32,323 bases of DNA from an uncultured Bacteroidota bacterium (GTDB lineage: Bacteria; Bacteroidota; Bacteroidia; Flavobacteriales; Flavobacteriaceae), in the NCBI GenBank assembly GCA_902628605.1, contig CACONV010000009.1, positions 1 through 32,323 of the forward strand, in the 5' to 3' direction. Under the pieces are notes generated by a model that saw only the letters and a program-made list of their open reading frames with translations, did not search any database and was not told where the DNA came from. This document shows positions 1 through 9,293 of the stretch, one piece after another (within the stretch, counting starts at the first letter, position 1; every line of letters begins with the position of its first letter). A program made the position numbers and the translations under genes.

Positions 1-96
1 ATAGATGTCGATTCTAGGAGGATAAACGCTTTTGACAAAAACGATGAAAATTTTCTAAAACAAATTAATGAGTTAATATCAAAAAACTTATTTTAG
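1..96 (+). CDS. 3' end of a probable GAF-domain protein (free methionine-(R)-sulfoxide reductase type), partial
   Basis: Only the last 31 codons are present, read in frame from base 1 to a TAG stop at 94-96. The tail begins IDVDSRRINAFDKND and ends in ELISKNLF. The pattern of a V/L-D-I/V-D-S segment, then F-D-x-x-D, then an amphipathic helix resembles the C-terminus of GAF-domain free-methionine-(R)-sulfoxide reductases, where the last strand and helix end this way. As I recall, such a gene often precedes purH in Flavobacteriia. That assignment is inference from a short tail plus context. The stop lies 7 nt before the purH start, so the two are probably co-transcribed. Confidence 0.5.
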   Translation: MDVDSRRINAFDKNDENFLKQINELISKNLF

Positions 97-103
97 AGAT
101 AAT

Positions 104-1636
104 ATGAAATCCAAAATCAAGATTCGTTCAGCACTAGTTTCTGTTTTCAACAAAGAAGGTTTAGAGCCTATAATTAAGGAACTTGAGAGGAAAAAAATTA
201 TTATATATTCTACTGGAGGTACTGGAAAATATATAGAAAAATTAGGGATTAAATACATCCCCATAGAAGACATTACATCCTACCCTTCAATATTGGGTGG
301 TAGGGTTAAAACTTTGCATCCAAAAGTCTTCGGGGGAATATTAAACAGAAAAAATAAAAAAGAAGATCAAGAAGAATTATTAGACTATGAGATTCCGCAG
401 ATTGATTTGGTTATCGTTGATTTATATCCTTTTGAAGAAACAATCAAATCAACTAAAGATGAAAAGAAAATTATTGAAAAAATTGATATTGGTGGAATTT
501 CGCTTATCAGAGCAGCTGCAAAAAATTTTAACGACGTTTTGTGCATATCTGACAAATCTGATTATGATGATTTATTAAAAATTTTAAAAAATTCCGGTGC
601 TCAGACTACTCAAGAGGTAAGAAAAAAATATGCTATCAAAGCGTTTGATGTTTCATCAAATTATGATACGGTGATTTTTAATTTCTTTAATAAAGACATG
701 GAAAGTAGTTCTCTTAAAATAAGTTCTAACAATTACACCCCACTAAGATACGGTGAAAATCCACACCAAAATGCAAGATTTTATGGAGATTTTAAAAAAG
801 GTGTTTCACAAATCCATGGTAAAAAACTATCCTACAATAATTTATTAGACATTGACAATGCTATTAACCTAATCTCTGAATTCAAAAAAGAAAAACCGAC
901 TTTTGGAATTTTAAAACATAATAATGCATGTGGAATTTCAACTAAAGAATCCATTTCATTAGCATACAAAAGTGCTCTTATGAGCGACCCAGTTTCAGCA
1001 TTTGGTGGGGTTTTGATTTCTAATACAGAGATAGATATCAAAACTGCTAAACTTCTAAAAAAGTTATTTTTTGAGGTATTGATTGCGCCTAAATTCAACA
1101 AAAAAGCTTTAGAAATATTGAAAGAAAAAAAGAACTTAATAATTTTAAGAAACAATATTTTAAAAAAAGAAGTATTAAACTACAGATCTTGCCTAAACGG
1201 GTTTTTAGTTCAAGAAAATGATTTTAAGACAGATTCTGAAAAAAATATAAATTATGTAACCCAAGAAATTCCAAATAAGAAGGAAATTGATGATTTAATT
1301 TTTGCATCAAAAGTAAGTAAACATACAAAATCAAATACCATTGTACTAGTTAAAAATTTTCAACTTTTAGGCTCCGGAATGGGTCAAAGTTCAAGAGTTG
1401 ACGCACTAGAACATGCTATTAAAAAAGCAAAAAGTTTTGGTTTTAACCTAAAAAATGCGGTAATGGCTAGTGATGCTTTTTTTCCTTTCCCAGATTGTGT
1501 TGAAATTGCAAATAAGGAGGGCATCAAATGTGTCATCCAACCTGGAGGTTCGATTAAGGACAATTTATCTATTGAGTATTGTAATAAACATAAAATGAAA
1601 ATGGTATTTACTGGTATACGTCATTTTAAGCATTAA
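104..1636 (+). CDS. purH: Bifunctional AICAR formyltransferase / IMP cyclohydrolase
   Basis: This cytoplasmic enzyme catalyses the last two steps of de novo IMP synthesis: formylation of AICAR with 10-formyl-THF and ring closure to IMP. The 510 residues match the usual length. An MGS-like cyclohydrolase domain (about 1-200) shows STGGT near residue 36 and the signature GGRVKTLHP near 65-73. The transformylase domain (about 205-510) carries RYGENPHQ at 215-222, the KHNNACG segment with the conserved Lys-His, and DAFFPFPD near the C-terminus. The ATG at 104 follows the upstream stop by 7 nt and places the N-terminal strand as expected. Downstream is the mre cluster, 42 nt away, with its own possible promoter. 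The identification is secure. Confidence 0.97.
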   Translation: MKSKIKIRSALVSVFNKEGLEPIIKELERKKIIIYSTGGTGKYIEKLGIKYIPIEDITSYPSILGGRVKTLHPKVFGGILNRKNKKEDQEELLDYEIPQIDLVIVDLYPFEETIKSTKDEKKIIEKIDIGGISLIRAAAKNFNDVLCISDKSDYDDLLKILKNSGAQTTQEVRKKYAIKAFDVSSNYDTVIFNFFNKDMESSSLKISSNNYTPLRYGENPHQNARFYGDFKKGVSQIHGKKLSYNNLLDIDNAINLISEFKKEKPTFGILKHNNACGISTKESISLAYKSALMSDPVSAFGGVLISNTEIDIKTAKLLKKLFFEVLIAPKFNKKALEILKEKKNLIILRNNILKKEVLNYRSCLNGFLVQENDFKTDSEKNINYVTQEIPNKKEIDDLIFASKVSKHTKSNTIVLVKNFQLLGSGMGQSSRVDALEHAIKKAKSFGFNLKNAVMASDAFFPFPDCVEIANKEGIKCVIQPGGSIKDNLSIEYCNKHKMKMVFTGIRHFKH

Positions 1637-1641
1637 TTTCT

Positions 1642-1649
1642 TAAATTTG
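1642..1649 (+). promoter_or_regulatory. Possible -7 promoter box upstream of mreB
   Basis: TAAATTTG matches the Bacteroidota -7 consensus TAnnTTTG exactly and lies in the 42-nt gap between purH and mreB, 29 nt before the mreB ATG. I see no convincing TTG at the expected distance upstream; only a weak T-rich stretch (about 1624-1627) is present and it is too close. It may let the mre operon be transcribed apart from purH, but chance is possible in such AT-rich DNA. Confidence 0.3.
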
Positions 1650-1678
1650 CATTACTTTTTAAAAATTAATAGATTTTC

Positions 1679-2707
1679 ATGGGTTTTTTTGATTTTCTTA
1701 CTGAAGACATTGCAATTGATTTAGGAACTGCTAACACTTTAATTATTCACAAGGATAAAGTTGTTGTAGACAGCCCATCTATAGTGGCTATCGATAGATC
1801 TACGAATAAGGTCATCGCAATAGGCCACGAAGCTAGTATGATGCAAGGTAAAACACATGAGAATATAAAAACGATTAGACCTCTCAAGGATGGAGTTATT
1901 GCTGACTTCAATGCTTCTGAGCAAATGATAAGCATGCTTATTAAAAGTGTACCTACTTTAAAAAAGAAAGTTGTTACTCCAGCACTTAAGATGGTAATTT
2001 GTATCCCTTCGGGTATAACAGAAGTTGAAATGAGAGCTGTTAGAGAGTCTGCGGAAAGAGTAAATGGAAAAGAGGTATATCTTATTCATGAGCCTATGGC
2101 TGCTGCAATTGGAATTGGAATAGATATTAAGCAACCAAAAGGCAATATGATTGTAGATATTGGTGGAGGTACTACCGAGATAGCTGTTATTGCTCTTTCC
2201 GGAATAGTTTGTGATAAATCTGTCAAGATTGCAGGAGATGTATTTACCAATGATATAGTGTATTATATGAGAAGACAGCATAACTTATATGTTGGGGAAA
2301 GAACCGCCGAAAAGATTAAGATTAACGTTGGTTCCGCTACTGAAGATTTGGATAACCCTCCGGAAGAAATGTCTGTTCAGGGCAGGGACTTATTATCTGG
2401 GAAACCTAAACAAGTAATTGTCTCCCATCGCGAAGTTGCTAGGGCCTTGGACAAGTCAATACTTAGGATTGAAGACGCAATAATGGAGGCTCTTTCTCAA
2501 ACACCACCTGAATTAGCCGCAGATATATATAATACTGGAATATATCTAGCAGGGGGAGGTTCGATGTTAAGGGGTTTAGACAAAAGAATATCTACCAAAA
2601 CAGATTTACCTGTTTATATAGCTGAAGATCCTCTCCAAGCTGTAGTTAGAGGGACCGGGATTGCACTTAAGAATATAGATTTATATAAAACTATTCTTCT
2701 TAAATAA
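1679..2707 (+). CDS. mreB: Rod shape-determining protein MreB
   Basis: This is the bacterial actin homologue that forms membrane-associated filaments and directs lateral cell-wall synthesis by the elongasome. The 342 residues equal the family length. Visible landmarks are the phosphate-1 loop IDLGTANTLI near residue 13, the phosphate-2 loop DIGGGTTEIAV near 161, and the adenosine motif AGGGSMLRG near 291. The N-terminal MGFFDFLTEDIAID, hydrophobic and amphipathic, fits the membrane-binding turn. It heads mreB-mreC-mreD-mrdA-rodA, all on the plus strand with gaps or overlaps of a few bases, and mreC starts 5 nt after its stop. The identification is secure. Confidence 0.98.
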   Translation: MGFFDFLTEDIAIDLGTANTLIIHKDKVVVDSPSIVAIDRSTNKVIAIGHEASMMQGKTHENIKTIRPLKDGVIADFNASEQMISMLIKSVPTLKKKVVTPALKMVICIPSGITEVEMRAVRESAERVNGKEVYLIHEPMAAAIGIGIDIKQPKGNMIVDIGGGTTEIAVIALSGIVCDKSVKIAGDVFTNDIVYYMRRQHNLYVGERTAEKIKINVGSATEDLDNPPEEMSVQGRDLLSGKPKQVIVSHREVARALDKSILRIEDAIMEALSQTPPELAADIYNTGIYLAGGGSMLRGLDKRISTKTDLPVYIAEDPLQAVVRGTGIALKNIDLYKTILLK

Positions 2708-2712
2708 TTCAA

Positions 2713-3507
2713 ATGCAGTGGATACTTGGTTTTATACTTAGATATAAAAATTTATTTTTATATGTTTTTTTTGTAGCTGTCACTTTATATTTTTCATATT
2801 ATCAGAGCGAATATCATAAATCGAAGCTTTTTAAAGCTAGTATTTTTGTTACTGGTAAAACTTCTGAACCCATAAAAAAATTAAATTCATATTTTAAGCT
2901 TAAAAAAATTAATACACAACTTCTAAAAGAAAACTTGTATTTAAAATCTTTAGTCATTGATAAAAATTATAACTCTGAGCTTGAAGATAAAAACAATGAT
3001 TCTCCATTCAGACTAATACCTGGGTATGTGATTAAAAATGATATATCTAGTTCTAGAAATATTATTGTGATTAACAAAGGTTCATCTGATATGGTTAAGA
3101 AGGAAATGGGGGTTATTGGTAGTAAAGGAGTAGTTGGAATAGTAAATCAAACCACTGAAAAATTCTCGTCTGTTCTTTCAATTCTTCACAAAGACTTAAA
3201 AATAAATGCAAAACACAAAAAATCAAATTCCTTTGGTTCATTGTTTTGGGAAGGGAACACTCCTGATAAAGTAACACTTACTGATATCTCAATTATAAAT
3301 AAAATAGATATTGGAGACACAATAGTTACAGGAGGTATGTCAACATATTTCCCAGAAGGTATTCCAGTTGGGAAAGTGATAGAGATTGAAAATGACGGAA
3401 TATATTATTCATTAATAGTAGAATTAATCAACAATATGACAAATTTAGATAATGTTTACATTATAGAAAATATAAACAAATCTGAGATTAATTCGCTTTA
3501 CAAATAG
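2713..3507 (+). CDS. mreC: Rod shape-determining protein MreC
   Basis: MreC is an inner-membrane-anchored periplasmic scaffold that binds PBP2 and activates the RodA-PBP2 synthase. The protein has 264 residues. One transmembrane segment lies at about 10-28, followed by a Lys/Leu-rich helix (about 55-85) consistent with the dimerising coiled coil, then the beta-rich domain with repeated Val/Ile-Gly segments (KGVVGIVNQT, GIPVGKVIEIE near the C-terminus). The ATG at 2713 is 5 nt after mreB and gives a correct N-terminal anchor. mreD follows after 5 nt. Sequence conservation in this family is low, but order, length and topology agree, so the call is strong. Confidence 0.93.
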   Translation: MQWILGFILRYKNLFLYVFFVAVTLYFSYYQSEYHKSKLFKASIFVTGKTSEPIKKLNSYFKLKKINTQLLKENLYLKSLVIDKNYNSELEDKNNDSPFRLIPGYVIKNDISSSRNIIVINKGSSDMVKKEMGVIGSKGVVGIVNQTTEKFSSVLSILHKDLKINAKHKKSNSFGSLFWEGNTPDKVTLTDISIINKIDIGDTIVTGGMSTYFPEGIPVGKVIEIENDGIYYSLIVELINNMTNLDNVYIIENINKSEINSLYK

Positions 3508-3512
3508 AAAAA

Positions 3513-4019
3513 ATGAATCAGTACTACCCAAAAGTATTTTTACTCTCCTTATTTTTGATTTTTTTACAAGTTCTAATTTTTGATAGAATAAATCTATTTG
3601 GGTTCATGAATCCAAGTATTTATATAATTGTTTTAATTATTCATAGATATGACTTGGATCAATTTAATTATATAGTAGTTGGATTTTTATTAGGATTTAT
3701 AATGGATATTTTGAGTCAATCGGCTGGTTCTCATAGCCTCTCTTGTGTAACAATTTCGTTCATAAGACCATTAATCAATAAGTTTTCTCTTGGCCCTAAT
3801 TATGAGGACTTTTCTTCACCTTTTTCAGATGGAATTCTCATTTCTAACAAAGTTTTGTATTGTTTTTTAATCACTATAATTCATCAAATAATTCTTAATG
3901 CGTATTCATATTTCAATTGGACGCATACTTTTGTAATTTTAAAATTGACAATTGCAAACTCAATCTTTACTTTTATTGTAATTGTATCTGTTTTAAATCT
4001 CTTTAGCACTAAAGAATGA
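3513..4019 (+). CDS. mreD: Rod shape-determining protein MreD
   Basis: This small polytopic inner-membrane protein works with MreC and the RodA-PBP2 complex. The 168 residues are typical. Five or six hydrophobic helices are apparent, starting at FLLSLFLIFLQVLIF, and a short polar loop includes the FGFMNPSIYI region that is usual near the second helix. There is no enzymatic motif, as expected. Its stop overlaps the mrdA start as ATGA at 4016-4019, so translation of the two is probably coupled. The assignment rests on topology, length and position between mreC and mrdA more than on unique residues. Confidence 0.9.
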   Translation: MNQYYPKVFLLSLFLIFLQVLIFDRINLFGFMNPSIYIIVLIIHRYDLDQFNYIVVGFLLGFIMDILSQSAGSHSLSCVTISFIRPLINKFSLGPNYEDFSSPFSDGILISNKVLYCFLITIIHQIILNAYSYFNWTHTFVILKLTIANSIFTFIVIVSVLNLFSTKE

Positions 4020-5878
4020 TAAGAATTCACTTATTAAAATTATTGACAATTCTAATTAGCCTTATTTTCTTTATAAGACTTTTTGGTCTGCAAGTTTTGG
4101 ACAAGGACTACGATAAATTATCTCAAAATAATGCTATTCTTGAAATAGAGGATTACCCAGAACGTGGATTTATATTCGATAGAAATGGTAAAGTTTTAGT
4201 TTCTAATCAACCCGCCTATGATGTCATGATTATCCCTGAAAACCTCTCTCCATTCGATACACTATCTTTTTGTAAACTGACTGGCATTAATAAAAAAGAA
4301 TTGATAGTAAACTTAGAAAGTGCAAGGAAGTATTCTAGAAGATTACCTTCTGTTATTGTAAATCAAATATCAAAAGAGACTTACGCAAGACTTCAAGAGC
4401 AAATGTGGAAGTTTCAAGGGTTTTTTGTTCAAAAAAAATCAATAAGGGATTACAGAGTAAATTGTGGATCAAATATACTAGGTTATGTTAGTGAAGTTAA
4501 TGGTGAAGATCTAATTAAAGATAGATATTATAGGCAAGGAGATTTAATCGGAAGGCAGGGAATTGAAAAATCCTACGAAAAAGAGTTAAGAGGTAAAAAA
4601 GGTAAAAAATTTCTTCAAAAGGACAGATTTAATAGAATTATTGGTCCTTATAAAAATGGCAAATATGACACTGAACCATCCGAAGCACAAAATATAAATT
4701 TAACAATTGACATTGAATTACAATCTTATGGAGAAAGACTAATGAAAAATAAAAGGGGTGGTGTTGTTGCAATTGAACCAGAAACTGGTGAAGTTTTGGC
4801 ATTAATTTCAGCTCCTTCCTATGACCCTAAAATTTTAGTTGGGAGACAGCGTTCAAAGAACTACGTGGAGCTTGCAAATGACACAATTTCTAAACCATTG
4901 TTTGACAGAGCGTTACTTGCTCAATATTCCCCCGGTTCAACATTAAAGCCTCTTAATGCATTAATCGCATTACAAGAAAAAGTAATCGACAACAAAACCA
5001 AACACAGTTGCAATGAAGGGTTTTATTATGCTAAAAATGCTCATATGGATTGTAATTGTAAATACGGAACTAAAAATGATTTAATTAAAAGCATTCATAA
5101 ATCTTGCAATACTTTTTTTTCTAAAACTTATTTAAACCTCATAAATAAATCAAAATCTGCCATTAACGGAGTTGAAATCTGGAAGAAGTATCTTGAAAGC
5201 TTTGGGCTAGGAAATTACTTAGGATACGATCTTCCAATTGGAAGACCTGGTTTGATTCCAGGTTCAGGGTTTTATAATGACCTATATAAGGGTGAAGATT
5301 GGAGCGCAACAAATATAATTTCAAATGGTATAGGTCAGGGAGAAGTTTTAGTAACTCCTATTCAACTTGCGAATTTTACAAGTGCTATTGCCAACAAAGG
5401 ATTTTATATAACTCCACATTTTGTTAATACTGGAAACGAAGAAAAAAGCAAAGTCAAATTATCAAAAAATTATACAGCCGTTGAATCGAATTATTTTTAT
5501 AATATAATTGATGGGATGCATAAAGTAATAGAAGAAGGTACTGGAAGAATTGCTAAAATAGAAGGATTAAATATGTGTGGTAAAACGGGAACCGTTGAAA
5601 ATTTCACAATAATTAAAGGGGAAAAAACACAACTAACTGACCACTCCATCTTCATAGCCTTTGCTCCTAAAGAAAATCCTAAAATTGCAATTGCAACATT
5701 CATTGAAAATGGATATTGGGGTTCAAGATGGGCAGCTCCAATTTCAAGCTTGATGATTGAAAAATATCTAAACAATTCTACTACTAGACCAAGGTTAGAA
5801 AAAAGAATGTTGAATGGAAGCCTTGAGTATGAATATAATAAACCACTATCAGGGGTAAATTTTAATATTAATGAATAA
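4016..5878 (+). CDS. mrdA: Penicillin-binding protein 2, elongation-specific transpeptidase
   Basis: This class B transpeptidase cross-links new peptidoglycan during cell elongation and partners with RodA. Its 620 residues contain one N-terminal membrane helix (about 7-26), the PBP dimerisation domain (about 45-210) with the ERGFIFDRNG signature, and the transpeptidase domain (about 245-580). All three active-site motifs are intact: S308-T-L-K311, S363-C-N365 and K523-T-G525. A cluster of His330, Cys332, His343, Cys346 and Cys348 lies between the first two motifs, with Cys364 inside the second; it may bind a metal. The start overlaps mreD by 4 nt and the end overlaps rodA by 8 nt, so mreD, mrdA and rodA are probably translationally coupled. 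Confidence 0.96.
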   Translation: MIRIHLLKLLTILISLIFFIRLFGLQVLDKDYDKLSQNNAILEIEDYPERGFIFDRNGKVLVSNQPAYDVMIIPENLSPFDTLSFCKLTGINKKELIVNLESARKYSRRLPSVIVNQISKETYARLQEQMWKFQGFFVQKKSIRDYRVNCGSNILGYVSEVNGEDLIKDRYYRQGDLIGRQGIEKSYEKELRGKKGKKFLQKDRFNRIIGPYKNGKYDTEPSEAQNINLTIDIELQSYGERLMKNKRGGVVAIEPETGEVLALISAPSYDPKILVGRQRSKNYVELANDTISKPLFDRALLAQYSPGSTLKPLNALIALQEKVIDNKTKHSCNEGFYYAKNAHMDCNCKYGTKNDLIKSIHKSCNTFFSKTYLNLINKSKSAINGVEIWKKYLESFGLGNYLGYDLPIGRPGLIPGSGFYNDLYKGEDWSATNIISNGIGQGEVLVTPIQLANFTSAIANKGFYITPHFVNTGNEEKSKVKLSKNYTAVESNYFYNIIDGMHKVIEEGTGRIAKIEGLNMCGKTGTVENFTIIKGEKTQLTDHSIFIAFAPKENPKIAIATFIENGYWGSRWAAPISSLMIEKYLNNSTTRPRLEKRMLNGSLEYEYNKPLSGVNFNINE

Positions 5879-7130
5879 AACTTTCCGAATAGATTGGTTA
5901 ACAGTTGTTATATACTTTTTATTGGTGACTACCGGAATTTTGAACATTTTTTCTGCTACTTATAAAAGTGAAGGCTTCAGCTATATTAATTATGATAACC
6001 TTGCTTTCAAACAATGTGTATTTTTTATATTCTCTCTAGTTTCAGGAGTGTTGATTTTAATTGCTCCTTCTAAATTCTTTCAAAGATTTTCGAGTCTCAT
6101 ATATTTATTTTCATTATTACTGCTAATAGGCCTTTTCGCCTTTGGCAACACTGTTTATGGACACAAATCATGGTATACTTTTTTTGGGATTAGCATTCAA
6201 CCAACAGAAATAGCAAAATTTGCAACTAACTTGGCAGTTGCAAAATTATTGAGTGAAATTCAAATCGACTTAAGAAAGATAAAATCATTAATTCAAGTTT
6301 TTCTAGTTATTCTAATACCAGTTGTATTAACCTTATTGCAACCTGACTTTGGGTCCGCACTAATTTTTTTATCTTTTATATTCGTTTTATTCAGGGAGGG
6401 GCTAAATCCAAATTTTGTTTTTTTTCTAGCCATATCTTTAGTATTGGCCTTATTTTCCCTAATTAGGCCATTTTTTTATGTTTCAGTTTTTTTGACCGGA
6501 GTTTTTGCTTGTTTTTACTTTTTATCGAAAAAAATAAATAAAAAAGTTTCAATAATTCCTTTAGTTACAGCTTTTATTTCAAGTTGTATTTACGTTTATT
6601 CAATAAATTATGTTTACAATGATTTATTATCTCAAAGGCATAAAGATAGAATTGATATTTTTTTGGGAAAAGAAACAGACATTATGGGAGTTGGTTACAA
6701 TTTGAATCAATCAATAATTGCAATTGGTTCGGGAGGGTTATCTGGAAAAGGTTACTTACAGGGGACCCAAACTAAAGGTAGATTTGTACCCAGACAACAC
6801 ACAGATTACATTTTTAGTACAATTGGTGAAGAATGGGGTTTTTATGGAACCTCTATTATTATAATTTTATTTGCAACGCTTGTTTTAAGAATATTATTTC
6901 GAGCTGAACACCAAAAAAATATTTTTGGCAGGTCTTACGCTTACGGAACAGCTGGTTTAATCTTTATGCATTTTTTAATTAATGTTGGAATGTCAATTGG
7001 TTTAGTACCAACAATCGGAATTCCCTTACCATTTATAAGTTACGGCGGGTCTAGTATGTTTACTTTTACAATTTTAGTGTTTGTTTATCTAAATATTGAC
7101 GCAAATAGACTTAATGAATCTAGAATTTAG
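5871..7130 (+). CDS. rodA: Rod shape-determining protein RodA (SEDS peptidoglycan glycosyltransferase)
   Basis: RodA polymerises lipid II into glycan strands at the inner membrane in complex with PBP2. The 419-residue protein has about ten hydrophobic helices. SEDS signatures are visible: LQPDFGSA, whose Asp corresponds to the conserved catalytic-region aspartate, GKGYLQGTQTKGRFVPRQHT, DYIFSTIGEEWGFYG, and the terminal PTIGIPLPFISYGGSSM. The ATG lies inside the end of mrdA (8-nt overlap), as expected for a coupled pair. The gene ends only 2 nt from the end of the convergent protease gene, leaving no room for a separate terminator. The call is secure; FtsW is less likely because of the mrdA pairing. 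Confidence 0.96.
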   Translation: MNKTFRIDWLTVVIYFLLVTTGILNIFSATYKSEGFSYINYDNLAFKQCVFFIFSLVSGVLILIAPSKFFQRFSSLIYLFSLLLLIGLFAFGNTVYGHKSWYTFFGISIQPTEIAKFATNLAVAKLLSEIQIDLRKIKSLIQVFLVILIPVVLTLLQPDFGSALIFLSFIFVLFREGLNPNFVFFLAISLVLALFSLIRPFFYVSVFLTGVFACFYFLSKKINKKVSIIPLVTAFISSCIYVYSINYVYNDLLSQRHKDRIDIFLGKETDIMGVGYNLNQSIIAIGSGGLSGKGYLQGTQTKGRFVPRQHTDYIFSTIGEEWGFYGTSIIIILFATLVLRILFRAEHQKNIFGRSYAYGTAGLIFMHFLINVGMSIGLVPTIGIPLPFISYGGSSMFTFTILVFVYLNIDANRLNESRI

Positions 7131-7132
7131 AG

Positions 7133-9253
7133 TTACTGTTTGGTTGTTTGAGCTATTTTCTTGTAATTAACTGAAACTTTGCACAAATCGCTTAAAATAT
7201 TAACAGCTTCATCTATATAAATATCTTTAGATAAAGTTTCCTCCCAGCGTTTTCTTTTTTTAACTAAAATAGAATCATTTAAAATTTTATCTAAATCTGT
7301 TTTTGTTGGATAGAAAGTTAAAGTATTTGTGAATTCTGTTAATTTTTTGAACTTTTCAGTCTCAGAATTTTCTATCGCTTTCTCTTCGATTAAATCCTCA
7401 TAATTCAATGTGAATTCTGAATTTTCTTGCCTACGTTTAATCACTTTAGCCTGTTCGTCAATCAATTTCACATAGGGGTTACTTTTAAGCCTTTTATTAC
7501 TTTTCTCAATTATACTTAAAAATCTTTCTTCATTAATAAATGTTTGATAGTTTGCTGGTGAAATTTTATCCCACTTCAAAGGGTTTTCTTGATCCCTCTC
7601 ACCAACCTTAATGTAAGAATATCTATTTGGAAAAATAACATCACTTTTAACTCCCTCCAACTGAGTAGAGCCACCATTGATTCTATAAAACTTGTCTGTT
7701 GTCAACTTCATGGCACCTAGGTCACCATAAGTATTCCCAGAAATTATTTTATTTAAATCAATCATATTTTGAACAGTACCTTTTCCATATGTTTGTTTAC
7801 TTCCTAAAACAATACCTCTCCTATAATCTTGAAATGCAGCGGCTAAAATCTCAGATGCTGATGCTGAGAATTCATTAACCATTAGAACAAGGGCGCCATT
7901 CCATTCTATTTGATTGTCCGTATCAAATAAAATTTGCTTTTTACCTCCTGTTGACTTAACCTGAACAATTGGACCATTTTCAATAAAATATCCAGCCATG
8001 TCAACTACTGTCTGCAAAGATCCTCCACCATTATTTCTGAGGTCTATAATAATTCCCTGAACATCTTGTTTTTTAAGTTTTTGAATTTCATATTTTACAT
8101 CAGTAGCTGCATTTCTGTTACCATAATCTTGAAAATCCACATAAAACCTTGGTAAATTAATTAGACCGTATTTAATATTATCTTTCTCAATAATTGTAGA
8201 CTTTGCAAAAGCTTCTTCAAGTTCAATAATATCTCTAGTCAAAGTAACATCAAGTATTGAACCATCAACTTTTTTTACTGTTAGAATTACTTGAGTACCC
8301 TTAGGACCTTTTATCAACTTAATGACATCATCAAGACGCATTCCAACAACATCTACTGGTGTTTTATTCATTTGGGAGACTTTGAGTATTTTATCTCCGG
8401 GTCTCAATGAGTTTTCTCTCCAAACAGGACCACCAGAAATGATATCTACGATTTCAACTTCTTGGTTCCTTTTTGTTAGTCTTGCGCCTATACCTTCAAA
8501 TTTTCCTGATATATTTTGATCAAATCTATCTTTTGCACTAGGAGCAAAGTACGATGTGTGTGGATCAAACTGAAGAGCAATAGAATTTACGTATATAGAA
8601 AAATAATCATTCCTATTAAGATCATACCTTGCTTCGAAAAAATATTTCATATCTTCTTTAAGTATATTTCTGGTTTCTATTTCTATCTCTTTATCAGATT
8701 TTAAGACATATTTAGGGTTTTTTTCCTTTTTTCGATTTTCGTCATCTTTTAAGTTTGAAAAGATTCCTAGAGCATTAAATTTCAAAAATTTTCTCCACTG
8801 TCTTTTTAATTCTGATAATGATTTTGAATAAGACGTATTTTCAAAATCTAAATTGATTTTTTCATCTACACTAAAATCAAAAGAAATATTCAACAATGTC
8901 GGATAAAATGATTTTACTTGGTCTAATCTCTGGAGGTATCTTTGATGAGAAAGATCAAAAAACTCAATTTTCGACGCTTTAATCTGATCATCAATTTTAA
9001 ACTTAAAAGAATCAAAAAAATCTATATCACTTTGAATGAAAAATAAATGCCGACTGTCAACTCCCTCAAGAAAGTTTTGGAAAACCTCCTCAGAAAATTG
9101 ATCATTAATTTGTGAAGGGGAGTAATGCCCTTTGTTTAAAACATAAGAAACAATTTCAATTAGTAATTTATCTTTAGAAGGATTATTAAAGCTAAAAACA
9201 TAGCTATGGATGTAAACAATAAAAAGAAGTATTGTAATTGAAAGTTTTTTCAT
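7133..9253 (-). CDS. prc: Carboxy-terminal processing protease (tail-specific protease, S41)
   Basis: This exported serine protease cleaves proteins from their C-termini and trims periplasmic or lipoprotein substrates. From the ATG at 9253 it has 706 residues: a signal peptide (MKKLSITILLFIVYIHSYVF), an N-terminal helical Prc domain (about 25-235), a PDZ domain (about 245-340; EGIGARLTKRNQ and SLRPGDKIL), the S41 protease domain (about 345-540) and a C-terminal helical domain. The catalytic pair is the middle Ser of SASASEI (about 465) and the Lys of TYGKGTVQ (about 491). An in-frame TTG at 9292 would add 13 residues before the signal peptide and would lie in the promoter, so the ATG is preferred. 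The gene is convergent with rodA and divergent from surE. Confidence 0.95.
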   Translation of the reverse strand: MKKLSITILLFIVYIHSYVFSFNNPSKDKLLIEIVSYVLNKGHYSPSQINDQFSEEVFQNFLEGVDSRHLFFIQSDIDFFDSFKFKIDDQIKASKIEFFDLSHQRYLQRLDQVKSFYPTLLNISFDFSVDEKINLDFENTSYSKSLSELKRQWRKFLKFNALGIFSNLKDDENRKKEKNPKYVLKSDKEIEIETRNILKEDMKYFFEARYDLNRNDYFSIYVNSIALQFDPHTSYFAPSAKDRFDQNISGKFEGIGARLTKRNQEVEIVDIISGGPVWRENSLRPGDKILKVSQMNKTPVDVVGMRLDDVIKLIKGPKGTQVILTVKKVDGSILDVTLTRDIIELEEAFAKSTIIEKDNIKYGLINLPRFYVDFQDYGNRNAATDVKYEIQKLKKQDVQGIIIDLRNNGGGSLQTVVDMAGYFIENGPIVQVKSTGGKKQILFDTDNQIEWNGALVLMVNEFSASASEILAAAFQDYRRGIVLGSKQTYGKGTVQNMIDLNKIISGNTYGDLGAMKLTTDKFYRINGGSTQLEGVKSDVIFPNRYSYIKVGERDQENPLKWDKISPANYQTFINEERFLSIIEKSNKRLKSNPYVKLIDEQAKVIKRRQENSEFTLNYEDLIEEKAIENSETEKFKKLTEFTNTLTFYPTKTDLDKILNDSILVKKRKRWEETLSKDIYIDEAVNILSDLCKVSVNYKKIAQTTKQ

Positions 9254-9261
9254 AAAAAAAC

Positions 9262-9293
9262 CAAATTTATGTATTTGCTTGAAACCAAGCAAA
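9262..9293 (-). promoter_or_regulatory. Promoter for the prc gene, Bacteroidota type
   Basis: On the minus strand TTTG (9293-9290), a 20-nt spacer and TAAATTTG (9269-9262) match the primary-sigma consensus of Bacteroidota. Only 8 nt separate the -7 box from the ATG at 9253, so the transcript would begin at or next to the start codon. This also argues against the upstream TTG start. The exact box matches make this more than a chance hit, though transcription is not shown. Confidence 0.6.

Noticed and set aside
832..1155. A 107-codon open frame on the minus strand inside purH
   Set aside because: It is fully covered by conserved transformylase sequence and has no promoter or neighbour that would support it.
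1958..2281. A 107-codon open frame on the minus strand inside mreB
   Set aside because: It is antisense to a strongly conserved gene, has no recognisable domain and a Ser/Asn/Tyr-rich composition typical of a shadow frame.
9254..9292. A 13-codon upstream extension of the Prc protease starting at TTG 9292
   Set aside because: It would precede a normal signal peptide and overlap an exact promoter; the ATG at 9253 fits both.
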